DNA of 64,000 nt from the NCBI GenBank assembly GCA_027625915.1, contig JANTQA010000015.1, forward strand, positions 5,609,001-5,673,000, in the 5' to 3' direction. Of this stretch, positions 48,112 through 59,754 are shown one piece after another. The stretch's first letter is position 1; each line of letters starts with the position of its first letter. The DNA is from Anaeramoeba flamelloides. Its lineage: Eukaryota > Metamonada > Anaeramoebidae. The notes beneath the pieces were generated by a model, which made no database searches, was not told where the DNA came from, and saw only the letters and a program-made list of their open reading frames with translations. The position numbers and the translations under genes were made by a program.

Positions 48112-48509
48112 TTTTTTTGACTACGCAAGTATAAATATAGAAGGTTGTAAAAAATACAGTTTTTACAATTTTAGAGATAAATAAAGAGTTGCGTACATTT
48201 ATATGAATTTTAGTAAATGTAAATAATATCTGATTATCTTAATATACTATAATAATTTCAATCACAAAAATCGTTTTGTAAATACCAATCTTTAAATTTT
48301 TAAAAAAAAATCTTGTTTGAAACAAAATGTTGGTGTTCACCAAATGATTTTATACTGAAAATCCATTCAAGTATAAAAGGTAAAACCTGTGGTTTCTTTT
48401 ACTATTGTAAAGTTGTGGATATTGCGCGAAACTCTTTATTTATCTCGAAAAATTGTAAAAACTCTATTTATTACAACATTCCATATTTATACTTGTGTGG
48501 TCAAAAAAA
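48112..48509. mobile_element. Family E inverted-repeat element, copy 3 (intact)
   Basis: About 398 bp. The left arm runs TTTTTTTGACTACGCAAGTA, TAAATATAG and onward through AGATAAATAAAGAGTTGCG. The right arm is its inverse ending TATTTATACTTGTGTGGTCA. The arms match for roughly 90 bases. This uninterrupted copy is the reference that reveals the insertions in copy 2. Confidence 0.7.
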
Positions 48510-48877
48510 TACTTGTTTTGAAAGGTGTAAACATTAATCCTTTTTATTTTTTTTTTTCAAAAAATAAAAAGAAAAATTGCAATATAGAAGAAAAATATTT
48601 CAGACATAAATTCCGATTTATTATTTTTACATTTCCAAAGTGTGGGGGTTTTTTATTTCTGAAAAATTCTTAATTTATAAAAATAATCAAGAATTTTCTT
48701 TCAAAATTTGACACACCCTATACATTTCTAAGATAATGTGCTATTTTTCAGTTTTTTTTTTTTTTTTTTTTTGGGGGGGGTTTTACCTTTTCCAAAAAGT
48801 ATGACACTGGTTAACACCTTTCTATGGGGTTTTTTAGTTGGTAAATTTTCCTGTAAAAGTTGTTTATGTGGATTATG

Positions 48878-48911
<34 letters not shown>

Positions 48912-49176
48912 CTTTTTTTATTAATTTAATTTATAATCAATCATTTTATTATATTTTGATAGTATATTGAAGAATAAACACATCGTATTATCTGAAGTGA
49001 AATTATTTTATATCAATTTTAATTCATCTAAACATCCAAATTTTATCTGATTTCGCAAAAAAAAAATATTTTTATTTTAAGTTTCTAAATTGGTTTAAAA
49101 CTGGTAATTATAACCAGTGATTTTCGAAAAATGGAATACTGTAGAGTGCTATTTGTTTTTTAGGACCAATTATTTA

Positions 49177-49364
49177 CAGTCATTTCCACTTTTAAGGTGC
49201 AAACTGTAAAGAAATTTAAGGCACAATAAAAATCTCAAATTAAGGCACAAAATTTAGATTCTAGTAAAATAAATTGTAAAAAAAAATTATAAATTTTTTG
49301 CCTTAATTTGATATTTTTTGTGCCTTAAATTTCGTTGAAAGTTTGTGTCTTAAAAGTGAAACTG
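49177..49364. mobile_element. Family B foldback MITE, copy 5
   Basis: Starts CAGTCATTTCCACTTTTAAG after a TA and ends AAGTGAAACTG. The right-hand flank no longer shows TA. Confidence 0.75.
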
Positions 49365-49709
49365 GCATATGTGGGTATTGTAAATAGTAAATATATACAA
49401 AAAAGAAAAATTAAAAAAATATATTTATTTCTTTTTTTAATACAATTTGAAGAACTCCTTCTGCTTAAATGTTTTTCTCTGGTAATTTATAGAAAACAAA
49501 GAAGTTGGGCTTTAAATAACGGTTAAAATTGAAAAAAAAATGGGTTGAATATTTTACATATATATAAAAAGGTTGTTCAACCTTCTAATGGGTTCTATTT
49601 CCTCTTTTATTCACAATTTTACCAATAAATGCTTTTTTTGAACAAGAATCACCACATCATTTGAGTTTTCGGAACAATAATAGATTTTGAATACTCCTCA
49701 ATAATTTGC

Positions 49710-49890
49710 TTAAGGGACCAGTCTCTATTATATTTTTTTATTTGAACGATTTCCAAATAAGGATTCCTTATCTAAAAATAGGAGTAATGTGAAAATAAAC
49801 AGGGTTACTCAAATCTAAGTGATTGGATAAAAATTTTGTCATTCTCTATTAAATTTTGGTAAAAAAATTTAATAGAGAATAGTCCCTTAA
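49710..49890. mobile_element. Family A MITE, copy 4
   Basis: Starts TTAAGGGACCAGTCTCTATT and ends AATAGAGAATAGTCCCTTAA with TTAA on both edges. Internal blocks are those of copies 1-3 in the opposite order, so it is inverted relative to them. Confidence 0.7.
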
Positions 49891-50228
49891 ATTGAATTTT
49901 TTGTTTTTTTTTATAGATCGGTAATTTTCTATTTTTCACTTATTAAAATTCTTTAAAAATGGACTTTTTTTCTAAAACAAGCACAATTATTTTTTCAATG
50001 GTTTTGATTATCAGAAATAGTAATAATAATAACAATGGTTTTAGATATTGTTTAAAAACAAAGAAGTGTAGGTTCCCTTAATTTCAAAAAAAAAATCCAT
50101 AAAATGATAAGCCTTTTATCCAAATATTTTTTAATGTGTATTTTATAAACTTGGATAAAAATATTCCTTGGAATTATAAGATATTGTGAGATTTATATTA
50201 TCTTGCTATTCCCAATTTAAAATTCAAA

Positions 50229-50254
50229 ATAATAATAATAATTATAATAATAAT

Positions 50255-50332
<78 letters not shown>
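50229..50332. repeat. AAT microsatellite
   Basis: About 100 bases of AAT/TAA units, nearly perfect after two interruptions at the left. Confidence 0.9.
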
Positions 50333-50775
50333 TAATCTCTTCTAAAATAACTTTCAATTGTTTTTTTAAAACTTAAATTTATTTTAAAATGCTTTGGATG
50401 TTGACCACACCGGGTCTATAATGAGAAAATCTTATTTTTTTTCACAATATTATATTAACACAATAATTTCTTATAATCTTTCAAACACTTGCAACATTAT
50501 TTAGAAATCTGTTTTGAACTTTTTTTGGATCCAATCTCTTTCTTGTTGGCACTTTTCAAAAATTATTAAAAGGGAATTTCACTAATAAAAGGTTTATGTT
50601 TAAAAAAAAAATCTCTACCAAAAATATTAAAAAATATCAAAAGTGTTGATATTATTAGAAAAAAAACAAGATATATTTGTTGTGTATAGTAGATAAAAAG
50701 GGTATTGAACTATTATAAAAAATTTATGAATAAGAATCCTGGAATTTCAATAAATGGCCGGTTATACACAACTAC

Positions 50776-52075
50776 TCCCTGAAATCATAATAATATAATA
50801 ACATAAACCAAATTTACCTCAAAGAATTCTAGTCAAAAACAAAAAATCTCTTATTGTTAAGAATAAATCAAGCAGGGATTTTTTAGAAATAAGAGAATCA
50901 ATAAACTTTGAATTAAAGTTGGTAACCATAAGCCGAATATCTAAACAAACCAAACATTTCAAAAAAAAATCTTATAAAAATTTTTCGGTTCCTTTCAATG
51001 GAACGTCCCAGGCAAAATGTCACAATTTATTTAAAGAATTAAAATTTTTGACAATAAAATTTTTAAATTTTGAATATAAAAATTTTATAAGAAACATATA
51101 AAATATCACTTTTCTTAATGTTAATTTGGAGTTTCGAGTATTTTTTTTTATCAAATTTACTTTAAAAAAAATGAGAAACAATGATCAGATTTAAAAATTG
51201 AAAATATATTTTCAGAAGAATAATAAATTAAACTATTGGATATTTTCTCTTTGTTCAATAAAACATTTTTCATTTGACTAGAAAAGAGTTTATATTGATT
51301 TTTTTTTTTTCTAATTATTTGTTTTTCGATTGGTGTATTTACTGTTGGTGGCATAACCACTTTGGAATATTTAAAAATGTGCTTCAAATTATAAAAAAGG
51401 GGTTTAGTTCTTCAAGAAGTTTTCAACATAAAATGATCCACACCCCCGACAATATAAAATAAGAAAATATATCTTTGGTTTATTAAAGTTGACCTTTATT
51501 ATCAAAATTCAAAAAATCAATAATCATATATAAAAAATTTTATTAAAACTATTGGGTTTTACATATGACAAAAAGTGGGGGTAATGATTTTGTAAGTTAT
51601 TTACTTCTTTTGTTCATTTCCCCAAAAACTATAAAAGTTTTCCTATGCTCCTGGGTGGGGAAGGTTTCCTGTTAATAATCATGGGATTTCTAGTATCAAA
51701 AAAAGGCAATTTTATGAAAGAATTAAAATGTTTTGGGGTTGTTTTCGTTTTCTGATTTCTGAAAATTATTTTCGATTTTTGGTATTCTGTTTCTTTCCCA
51801 AACATTTTTATTCTATTATTAAATCGAATTTTATTCAGTAAAATCCACAAGTACACTGTAAAAAACCACTCCCTTCGGGACGAATGGGAAAGGTTTTGGG
51901 TTTTAGGAAAATTTATAAATTTAGTAAAAAACATTTAATTTATTAACACATCAGTTTTTCACATGTGTAGGGTCAAATTTTTTATCAAAAAAATAAAACA
52001 AAAATTTGGAAAAACTACGAAAAATTAACCAAATCCAAATCACAATTTAAAAATTTCACAAAATATCAGGGAGTA
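50776..52075. mobile_element. 1.3-kb element with TA-flanked CTCCCTG ends
   Basis: The left end reads TA then CTCCCTGAAAT, and the right end reads ATATCAGGGAG then TA. Weaker inverted similarity runs inward (AACCAAATTTACC / GGTTAATTT region). The size and TA-flanked ends suit a Tc1/mariner-type transposon. Interior frames at 51157-51387 and 51629-51934 (minus strand) have mixed composition, but I see no DDE triad or other transposase motif, so coding capacity is unproven. Confidence 0.4.
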
Positions 52076-52148
52076 TACCTCCAAAATATATTTAACGATA
52101 GGTATATTGTTGGTTACTTAACTATGTGTTGTATCAGAGCAAGAGGAT

Positions 52149-52220
52149 AAAAAGGTACCAGGGTTTTATTCGAGACTCGCTGGTTAAAAGCTCTGAACAC
52201 TCTTAGCTAGGGACACTGCA
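52149..52220 (-). ncRNA. tRNA-like Pol III unit (SINE head or decayed tRNA)
   Basis: Reading the minus strand, an A-box match (TAGCTAAGAGTG, 52209-52198) sits in a D-arm-like context ending GTTCAGAGC. A degenerate B box (GTCTCGAATAA, 52176-52166) follows, and then a T5 run (52153-52149) that would act as a Pol III terminator. The A-to-B spacing is about ten bases shorter than in a normal tRNA and no full cloverleaf forms, so this is not a working tRNA. A SINE promoter head or a tRNA pseudogene fits best. Confidence 0.4.
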
Positions 52221-52376
52221 AAATGATTAATTATGGCCAATTGGTGGATATTTCGATGAGTATTGTCTCACATTTTAAATCAAATTGGATCAAAATATAT
52301 GTGGGCAAAGGGGAAAATTTAAAATGTTGTACTTAAATCTCTTAAAAATAGGATATTTCAAACAATTGTAGATATA

Positions 52377-52862
52377 GTAGGGAAAAAAATACCGGACATG
52401 AAAAAAATCCCGGAAAAGATTTTTAATTGTGGGTATTAGTAAAATTTTTGTCTAATTTCAATGAAATCCTTATTATAAATAACCAATTTTTTTATGAGAT
52501 TAGTAATAAACCTACCTAAAGTCCACCAAAGTAAGGTGTCTCTAGAATACTGAGTAATTGCTTGATAGCCATATGTTGATCAACTTTTTTTGAAAAATAA
52601 TCCAGTTTTATTGAGGTTTACTAGAGTTTGGAAAATGATAATTTTTCTTCTTGTTTTTTTGATTGATTGAATAGTGTTTTGAACAAGTGTGATTTCATTA
52701 ATCATCATTCTAATAAGTGGGGGAGTTATAATTGAAAAAGTTCGATTCTTAAAAAAAGGAATTTGATTGTAAATAAATGAAATTACACAATAATTTTACT
52801 AATATTCACAATTAAAAATCTTGTCCGGGATTTTTTTCATGTACGGTATTTTTTTCACTACT
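52377..52862. mobile_element. Family F inverted-repeat element, intact copy
   Basis: About 486 bp. Termini GTAGGGAAAAAAATACCGG and TACGGTATTTTTTTCACTAC are inverted, and the arms match for about 70 bases, including ATGAAAAAAATCCCGG and TTTTTAATTGTG with their inverses. Non-coding. Homologous to 1315-1755 plus 2500-2580. Confidence 0.7.
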
Positions 52863-53035
52863 CTATTATTAAAAATTTTAAACAAATAGCATTTCTAATA
52901 CAAAATTAACCACAAATCTCAAGGGGTTAACCTTCAAAATTGATTTGCCCTTGGGTATAACACTATCTATTGAATTAGAATGGGGTGTCAGAACAAGAAA
53001 AAAAAACGCACTGGTTTTAATTTGAAACATTGGTT

Positions 53036-53258
53036 TTAGGATTTGGGCATGACTATTTTTGGTCGACGAAGAGTTATTAATCAAGAAGAATTAAAAAAAA
53101 AGCTGTTACTAAAAATTATCTTGTCTTTCAAGTTTCCTTCGAAAAATCACATTATAAACCAAATAAGAACTTTTCTTTTCAAAATTAGACCCAACCCGAG
53201 TTTTGAATTAAAATGGACCAACCAGTTCTTCAATTTCGTTCTTGCTTCCTTAAATTGA
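53036..53258 (+). pseudogene. Isolated HTH-like frame, possibly CENP-B/pogo type
   Basis: After a good acceptor-like TTGGTTTTAG, a 72-codon frame reads DLGMTIFGRRRVINQEELKK then LLLKIILSFKFPSKNHIINQ and ends SFELKWTNQFFNFVLASLN. The spacing of LLxxI, FPSKxxIxxQ and SFxxKWxxQF resembles the CENP-B-type helix-turn-helix found in pogo/Tigger transposases and in derived host proteins. No DDE domain lies nearby and no upstream exon is evident, so it may be a transposon remnant or an orphan exon. Confidence 0.28.
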
Positions 53259-54461
53259 AAATTTTTTTGTTTTTAACTTATCTTCGGTGTTGGTTAGAAA
53301 TTAGTCCAAAAGTCAAAGAATAATTAATTGTTTTATTATGTTTGGTTTGGTACATTTGAAACATTTTCCAAATTATCTTCCTTTCCTTTGTTTATTCAAT
53401 TTTAAAATTTTTCTTCTTTTGGAATCACAATAAAAAAAACATTTTCAGTTTTTTTCTTCATAACAAGAAGAACAAATGAATTAAACCACACACCTTATAA
53501 CAATCTTCTTTGATCCTGACATGTTCAACAATTACGAATACACAATTTAAAATTTAGAAAAAAAAACTATTACGAAACATCACTCTATTCTGAGCAAGAA
53601 GGAAACAAATTTTTAAAAAAAAAACAATTCACGACATCATTGAATTTTGGTCACTACACTAAAACTCATTCACAAAACCTATTCCCAAAAACACGCTTTT
53701 TGAGTAATCCAAAAAAATCCAACTTTTTCAAATTTTGATTTCTCTGCTGAAAAATAATAAATTAGAGCTCTTATGAACCCAATTTTAAACAACTCTAACG
53801 CTAAGTTAATTAAACTCTCCACTTTTCTTTCTTTGGAATTATTATTCCTGTTATCTTGTTCTTTCTTGGAACAAAAAATTTATTAATTTTTTTAAAAAGC
53901 ATAATTCAGCATTAAAGATCTTGACTTTCGAAAATTCCAAAGGTTTTCCATTGTTCTCAATGATTCTTTCCTTTTCTTACTTGATGTTTTTTTTTTTTTT
54001 TTTCAAAAATTAAAATTTGTTGCAGTTCAAAATTTTTATTTCCATTTGTTGTTTTCAAAAATATTCAATTTTATTTTTAAATCTTTTTTTGTCAAAAAAG
54101 AAGACACAACACCAACTGTTTATTTAATTGAGCACAGTTAAATTTAAACACAAACAGTTTAATTAAAAAAAAAAAAAAAAAAAAAAGTCTAAATAACTTT
54201 CCAAAAAACAGTTGCCGACAATCAAACAGTTCTTTCATTTTAGTTCTCAAAATATTATTTGTTATTTTTTGATTGTTGAATCAAAATTGATTGGTGTTAC
54301 AAATCATTATTTTTTTATTTTGTTTTTTCATCTTTATCTTTTTTTTTTTTTTTAATTGTGTGATTTAAGTTTCTTTTTCATCAAGAAAAGACTTTTAATT
54401 TCCACCAAAGCTTATCAACTCTACCCAAAATTAATTTATCAAAACAACTCAAACTAAAAAA

Positions 54462-54890
54462 ATGTTTACAAACACAATGTCATTTCAAAAAAACCAAATT
54501 TCCAATAACCAAACTTCAGGGCAAACCAACCAATTTGTTGAAGACTCAAGATTTGAAAATATCGAATGCGAGAGTGAGGTTGAAGAATGCGTCAACTTTC
54601 AGTTTGACAGCCGAATTATTAACAACGAAGAATACAACGAACACGAATCAATGTTCATTGAAGAATCTGTCATGATCGAAACTCCTTGTAAAGAAACCCC
54701 ACGAAACAATTCGTTAGTAAATGAAAAGCTTCAAGAAGAAATCCACGAAGAACAGAAACAATTAAATTCTTTCCTTGAACATATGCACAAAAACAAAAAC
54801 TTTTTACAATCAAACAATAGTTTATTAAATGTAAAGTCATTTAATTCCAACAAATCTGATCAAACAAACAAACTAATGATGTTTTATTGA
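54462..54890 (+). CDS. Small acidic unknown protein (142 aa)
   Basis: Not recognised. The frame runs intact from ATG (a second ATG lies five codons in) to TGA, and its base composition is distinctly richer in G and C than the flanks. The N-terminus is Q/N/T-rich. Residues about 29-75 are strongly acidic (RFENIECESEVEECVNFQF, then NNEEYNEHESMFIEES). Residues about 89-110 could form a helix (LQEEIHEEQKQLNSFLEHM). A TPRN-containing stretch near 77-82 might be phosphorylated. There is no signal peptide or membrane segment. Likely a small regulatory or scaffolding protein, but I assign no function. The upstream A-rich leader resembles that of other genes here. Confidence 0.55.
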   Translation: MFTNTMSFQKNQISNNQTSGQTNQFVEDSRFENIECESEVEECVNFQFDSRIINNEEYNEHESMFIEESVMIETPCKETPRNNSLVNEKLQEEIHEEQKQLNSFLEHMHKNKNFLQSNNSLLNVKSFNSNKSDQTNKLMMFY

Positions 54891-55390
54891 TCACAACCCC
54901 CCCTAATTTATTGAATTTAAGTTGTATTGCTTTTTGTTTTATAAATTTAGAACATGAGCCTTACACACAATTTATTATAATTTACTTCATAATAAAAACC
55001 TTCAACATACTACTTGTTAAATTTCAGATTTTTTCATTAATTTGTATTAATTTTGTTTTTTTTAGAGATTTAAAAAGGAAATTGGTCAGTAAATTGTTTT
55101 TGTGTTTAAAAATGAGATCAAGTCTTTTCTGAAAACGACTGTCTGAAAAAAATAGAACAGTCTTATTTAGTTTTGAAGTTTGATTTGGAAACTTTTTTTA
55201 TTTTCGAGCTTGATCTTATTTTTAAGATGATACATTGTTGGGAATTTTGTTATAAAAGAAAATCTTTTTTTTAAGGGATTGGTGACTCTTATTTATATGT
55301 TTTTCCCAAAGGCAATGGGGACTTGTATGTTCAATGATTCAATTAAACTCAATAAATCAACTCCCAAATCATCTTTCGAGAAATGTATTA

Positions 55391-56660
55391 CAGCAGTTCC
55401 AAACCTACTGTGAAATTTGACAGATATAGAAATTGACTTTTTTGTCTCTGTTAAGGGATTAGTGTCACCATAGATTTCTATATAATCAAAATATGTTGTA
55501 ACTGGGTATAAATGATATTAGTGCATCATGGCTCGAATAGTTCTAAAAAATCTATTATAAATCTTATTCCACAAAAAATTATTACATTTTTCACTAAGGA
55601 TCATTATAAAAAAGTTTCGTTTTGAAAAAAATTTTTTTAATTCCTTTTCCAAATCTAAAAATAGAAACCCAAATAATAGTATTCGGGTATTTAATAATTC
55701 ATATTTAGAACTTCCAAAAGTAACTATTTTTTGAATTTTTTAATTTCATAGGATTAACAATAATCATTAATATAAAAACCCAAAGACTAATTAGTTTTGT
55801 TTACTTTTGATAAACTTACTTGTACCATCAATCCATTTCTATGATTTGAGAAATAATTTGCCAAAAAACTTTATTGGTTGATTATTTATTTTTTAAAAAA
55901 AAACGAATTTTTTATTAACTAATCTACATTTCGCCAAAAATTTAAGAAAGATATTTTGCAACTTTGCATTCTGAAAATTGATAATCCAACCTTTAAATTT
56001 AGGGCGAAATGCAGATTTTTTTCCGAAATTGTTGGGTTTTTTTAACTAATTCATTGATCATTTTTAATTGATGAAATCAACAAATATTACTACTTGACTA
56101 ATCGATTTTTTAGAGACATCTGAACCATGTAGCACTAATGTGGTTAAACCCAATAACAACATTCTTTGATTCTAGATTTCTCATTGGTAGATGCTAATAC
56201 CTTAAAGACAAAAAATAATCTATTGTATACACAATCACATAATTTTATAGTTTGAGATAGGTTTTTTTCAAAAAATTTCATATTTGAAACACTGAGAAAA
56301 AAATCTTGGTTGTTTTTAAAATAAATTCAAAAATCCAAAACAAAGTTTCCAAAGATTGAAGATCGAATTTAATAATCACTTTGAAATAACTTTGTGCTTT
56401 GATTTAAAGGATTATCAGAAATTAAGGATCCACCAAAAATTTGAGAATTTTTCAAAATTATTGATAATTTCAAGAATGTTTCAAGACAAAAATTTAATTT
56501 TTAATATTTTCTCTTTGGGAAATTTTTGTTCTATTATAAAATTTAGGGGTTTGTAATAGGGTATCACATAGCCATAAAATTCTGTTATATAAAGGAAAGT
56601 GTGAGACTGAAAATAAATTTTCTATTTATCATGGATTTCACAGTATGATTGGAACGGCTA
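55391..56660. mobile_element. Family C foldback element, 1.27 kb
   Basis: TA-flanked. The left end is CAGCAGTTCCAAACCTACTG and the right end is CAGTATGATTGGAACGGCTA. Inverted similarity continues deep into both arms (TTAAGGGATTAGTG... / ...GCTAATACCTTAA; GTAACTGGGTATAAATG / AACCCAATAACAAC; CTACATTTCGCC / GGCGAAATGCAG). Almost the whole element is therefore one giant imperfect palindrome centred near 55960. The size is that of a full Tc1/mariner element, but it is a foldback derivative without a transposase frame. Confidence 0.7.
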
Positions 56661-58209
56661 TATATTGCCAGATTCATGATTTTGTTTTTTCAATGCGAGC
56701 TTTCTATTTCTCAGATCCAACTTTTGAAAAACCGATGTTATAAACAAAATTTGAGATAGAAAAAAAATAATGGTAGCTGGGAAAACTGTAAAAAGAAAAT
56801 TTAATAAAAAATTGATATTTTTACAAAATATCACGTTTTGTATCTTATGAGAGTTTTTATCAACATATAACATTACAAATTTTATTTCTTTTAAAAATTA
56901 AAGAAAAATGAAACAAACATTGAATCATTAAATATTTCAAAAAAATTGTTATTTATTTTATTTACGAATATTAGTTAAATATTTGGAATTTAACTGATTT
57001 AGTATTTTTTTTTCTAATATTCAGAGTATAAATTAAAAACCATTATTATTAAAAATTGTTTAATTGTGAACATTTACTATCATTTTCAGTTACAAAATAT
57101 TACTATAAATTGGGGAAATCTTGGTTTATCACCCAATATAGAAAATAACCCAGAAATAACAGCATGGCTTTATGATATTTTTCGTCTTTAAATTATTATT
57201 ACCCCATGGAATAATTAGAATTGGGCTATTAATCATTATTATTTAAAAAAATCAAAATTGAAATCATTTCAAAAGGCTTGAAGTTGATATTTACAATTTT
57301 TTCAAAACGAATTTTGGGAACCTTTTTAATTTAATGGTTTGTCATGTTTTCTCGGATTTATTTTTTCTTCTACACAACGTAAAAAATGTGTTAAAATCCA
57401 CATTATATCAAAAAAATAATGTATTTAGTTTTTTTCCATCACCCCTTTGTAAGAATTTTTCTGCATTGGAAAGAAGAAATATAAGGTAAAAGACCATCAG
57501 GTTATTTATTAATACTGAGGCACCGAATCACAAAAGTATACGAAACTTGTAGATAAAAAAAAAGGAAAATACAAAAAAAAAAAAAAAAAAAGATTTCAAG
57601 TAAATACAATAAAAAAGAAAAAAAAAAAAAAAGAAACAAGAATGACTGAAAAAAGAACATCCAAATGAACATTCATGATTAATTATTATATTGCATTCAA
57701 TTAACCAAAAATATTATAGCTGTTATTTCTTGTACTCTTAATTAAATAATGGCATTTTTTTTTTTTTTTTTTTTTTTTTTGATTTTTTAGCTTTGCAGCT
57801 TATAAACGCCTTGTAAATTTCTTTCCACTTTATGAACAATCGTGAAATCCATAATTTTACATTTCAACCCTCTTTTATCGAAATTTCAGCAAATATAAGT
57901 TTTGAATGTAATTTAACGTTTCTTCAAAGAATCATAAGTTATTTTTATCTGAAACAATAAATAATTGTTTTTCTTTTTGAATTATTTTGTATTAAAAATT
58001 TCTGAAAGATATTTCATGCAGAAACACATCTGTCGTGAAATTTACACTTCAAAATAATAATAATTTTTTTTTTAATGAAAATAAATATTACCAATATTGA
58101 CAAAGCTAAGTTTAAATACATCAACATAATGTAAAACCCCACAAAACTTTCACATCTGCCCACCAACCAAAGTTTCATTGAAATCACCGATATTATTTAA
58201 GGATTAACA

Positions 58210-58407
58210 CAGCCAGTTCCACTTTTAAAGTCACAAACTTTAAGTCGAATTAAGACATAAAAAAATCACAAATTAAGGCACATTTTTTGGAATTTTATTG
58301 GGCTTAAATTATTTTACCAGAATTAGAATTTTGTATACAGAATTTGGAATTTTTTCTGGTGCCTTAAATTTCTTTGATAATTTGTGTATTTAATGTAGAA
58401 CTTACTG
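58210..58407. mobile_element. Family B foldback MITE, copy 6 (diverged)
   Basis: Starts CAGCCAGTTCCACTTTTAAA and ends GTAGAACTTACTG. The internal ATTAAGGCACA and GTGCCTTAAATTTC blocks identify the family. The most diverged copy, without a flanking TA. Confidence 0.7.
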
Positions 58408-59754
58408 CGTGAGAAATAAATAAGAACCCCAACACCCATAAAAAACAAAATTTTGAGCATTGGACAAAATGGGTCCAGTTCAAAAATTAAAATTGAGTAA
58501 ATACCACCCTTTAATATACCATGTTTAACCCCAACCAAAGAAAAAATAAACAAATAAAAAATCAAAAAAGTTAAAAAACAATATTTAGTTTTGTAAAAAT
58601 TATTCGATTTTTCTAAACAAATAGTAACAATCGAATTAACACACCAAAACTCGATTCATGTGCAATTGGATCTTTTAAAAGTTAAAGTTGTTTCTTGAAA
58701 ATCTTTGCCAATGATCGTCATTTTTTTAGGTTGAAAATCATTATTATTTTTCTTTTTTATTTTCACATTTCTTAACAAGGTGTTAGATTTTAGGTATCTC
58801 AAAATTTCTTGTTCATTTTTGCTTTAAAAAACAACCATAAAAGGATTTTTTAATCTTAATTGTGGGATATTTCCATAAACACCCCTTCAGACTTTAAGTG
58901 AGATTGTACCGTAAGATTTTAATATAACTTTTTGATTTGCTGAGGTAGTCCTTAAAAATAAATATATTCTTTTTACTAAAAAAAAAAAGTTGCTTGGACA
59001 AATACAAAAAAGAAACCAAAAAATTGAGTTTTTCAACTTTTAAAACCGAATACCAATCTTATTAAAGTTATACACGTTCTAATAGATTCTGTACTGATTG
59101 TTAGAATAGTACCAAAACAATGAAATTAAAATATTCGCAAAGATCTTGAAACTGGTATTTGAATTTTAATTGGGAAATATTTTCATCCCTTTAGTGTTTT
59201 TCAATTCTTCAGAAACTTTGTTTGGGATTTTGGTTCAGCACAAGTGTAGAACATAATAAAAAAGTACCAATTCATAAATAAAGCGAGATCCCAAATTTTA
59301 ATCTCTTTCTTTGAAAATTACAAGTTATTAAAAAAAGAAAAACTAAGTAAAAATTTTGTCCATTTATTATTCAAATACCAGTATGACTGGACGAACAAAG
59401 AGAAACAAAAAAAAAGATTCAAACCCATTAAATGTTCAAGCCATTGGACAACACATTGATAAAAATCAATTACACAATAAGAATTCAAAATCAACAGATA
59501 TTTGAACATTAATTTCAAAATTATATTTACAAAAATATTCGTTAATAATTATTATTGAAAAAAATGAAAAACCATAATTGAGATTTGTCAAAAAAAGACT
59601 GATTTAAACAAAATCAGAATCAAAAAATAAGATAAAACAAAGTACAGTTCTTTAAACAAAAATCAAACTTGATAATTCGATGAAAATTTTATTTTTTCTT
59701 TTTTAAATCTTTATAAAAGTTCCAAGAGAAAAAAACAAAAATAAAAAAACGAAA

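Larger units (their letters stand above)
44633..54461. other. 9.8-kb intergenic region, transposon-rich
   Basis: Contains family A copies (46058-46249, 49710-49890), D (47451-48031), E (48112-48509), B (49177-49364), an AAT microsatellite (50229-50332), a 1.3-kb inverted-repeat element (50776-52075), a Pol III-like unit (52149-52220), F (52377-52862), and two weak coding-like stretches (44721-45011 minus, 53036-53258 plus). Long TA runs occur at about 47430 and 48885. Confidence 0.6.
54891..59754. other. 4.9-kb intergenic region with transposon remnants
   Basis: Contains a family C foldback element (55391-56660) and family B copy 6 (58210-58407), plus several poly-A and poly-T tracts (57560-57630, 57755-57780). 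The last few hundred bases should include the APC1 promoter. No gene seen. Confidence 0.6.

Noticed and set aside
59318-59518. Tryptophan-containing minus-strand frame and a T-loop-like GGGTTTGAATC
   Set aside because: No A box or cloverleaf could be formed and a T run follows at once, so no tRNA. The frame has no recognisable domain.
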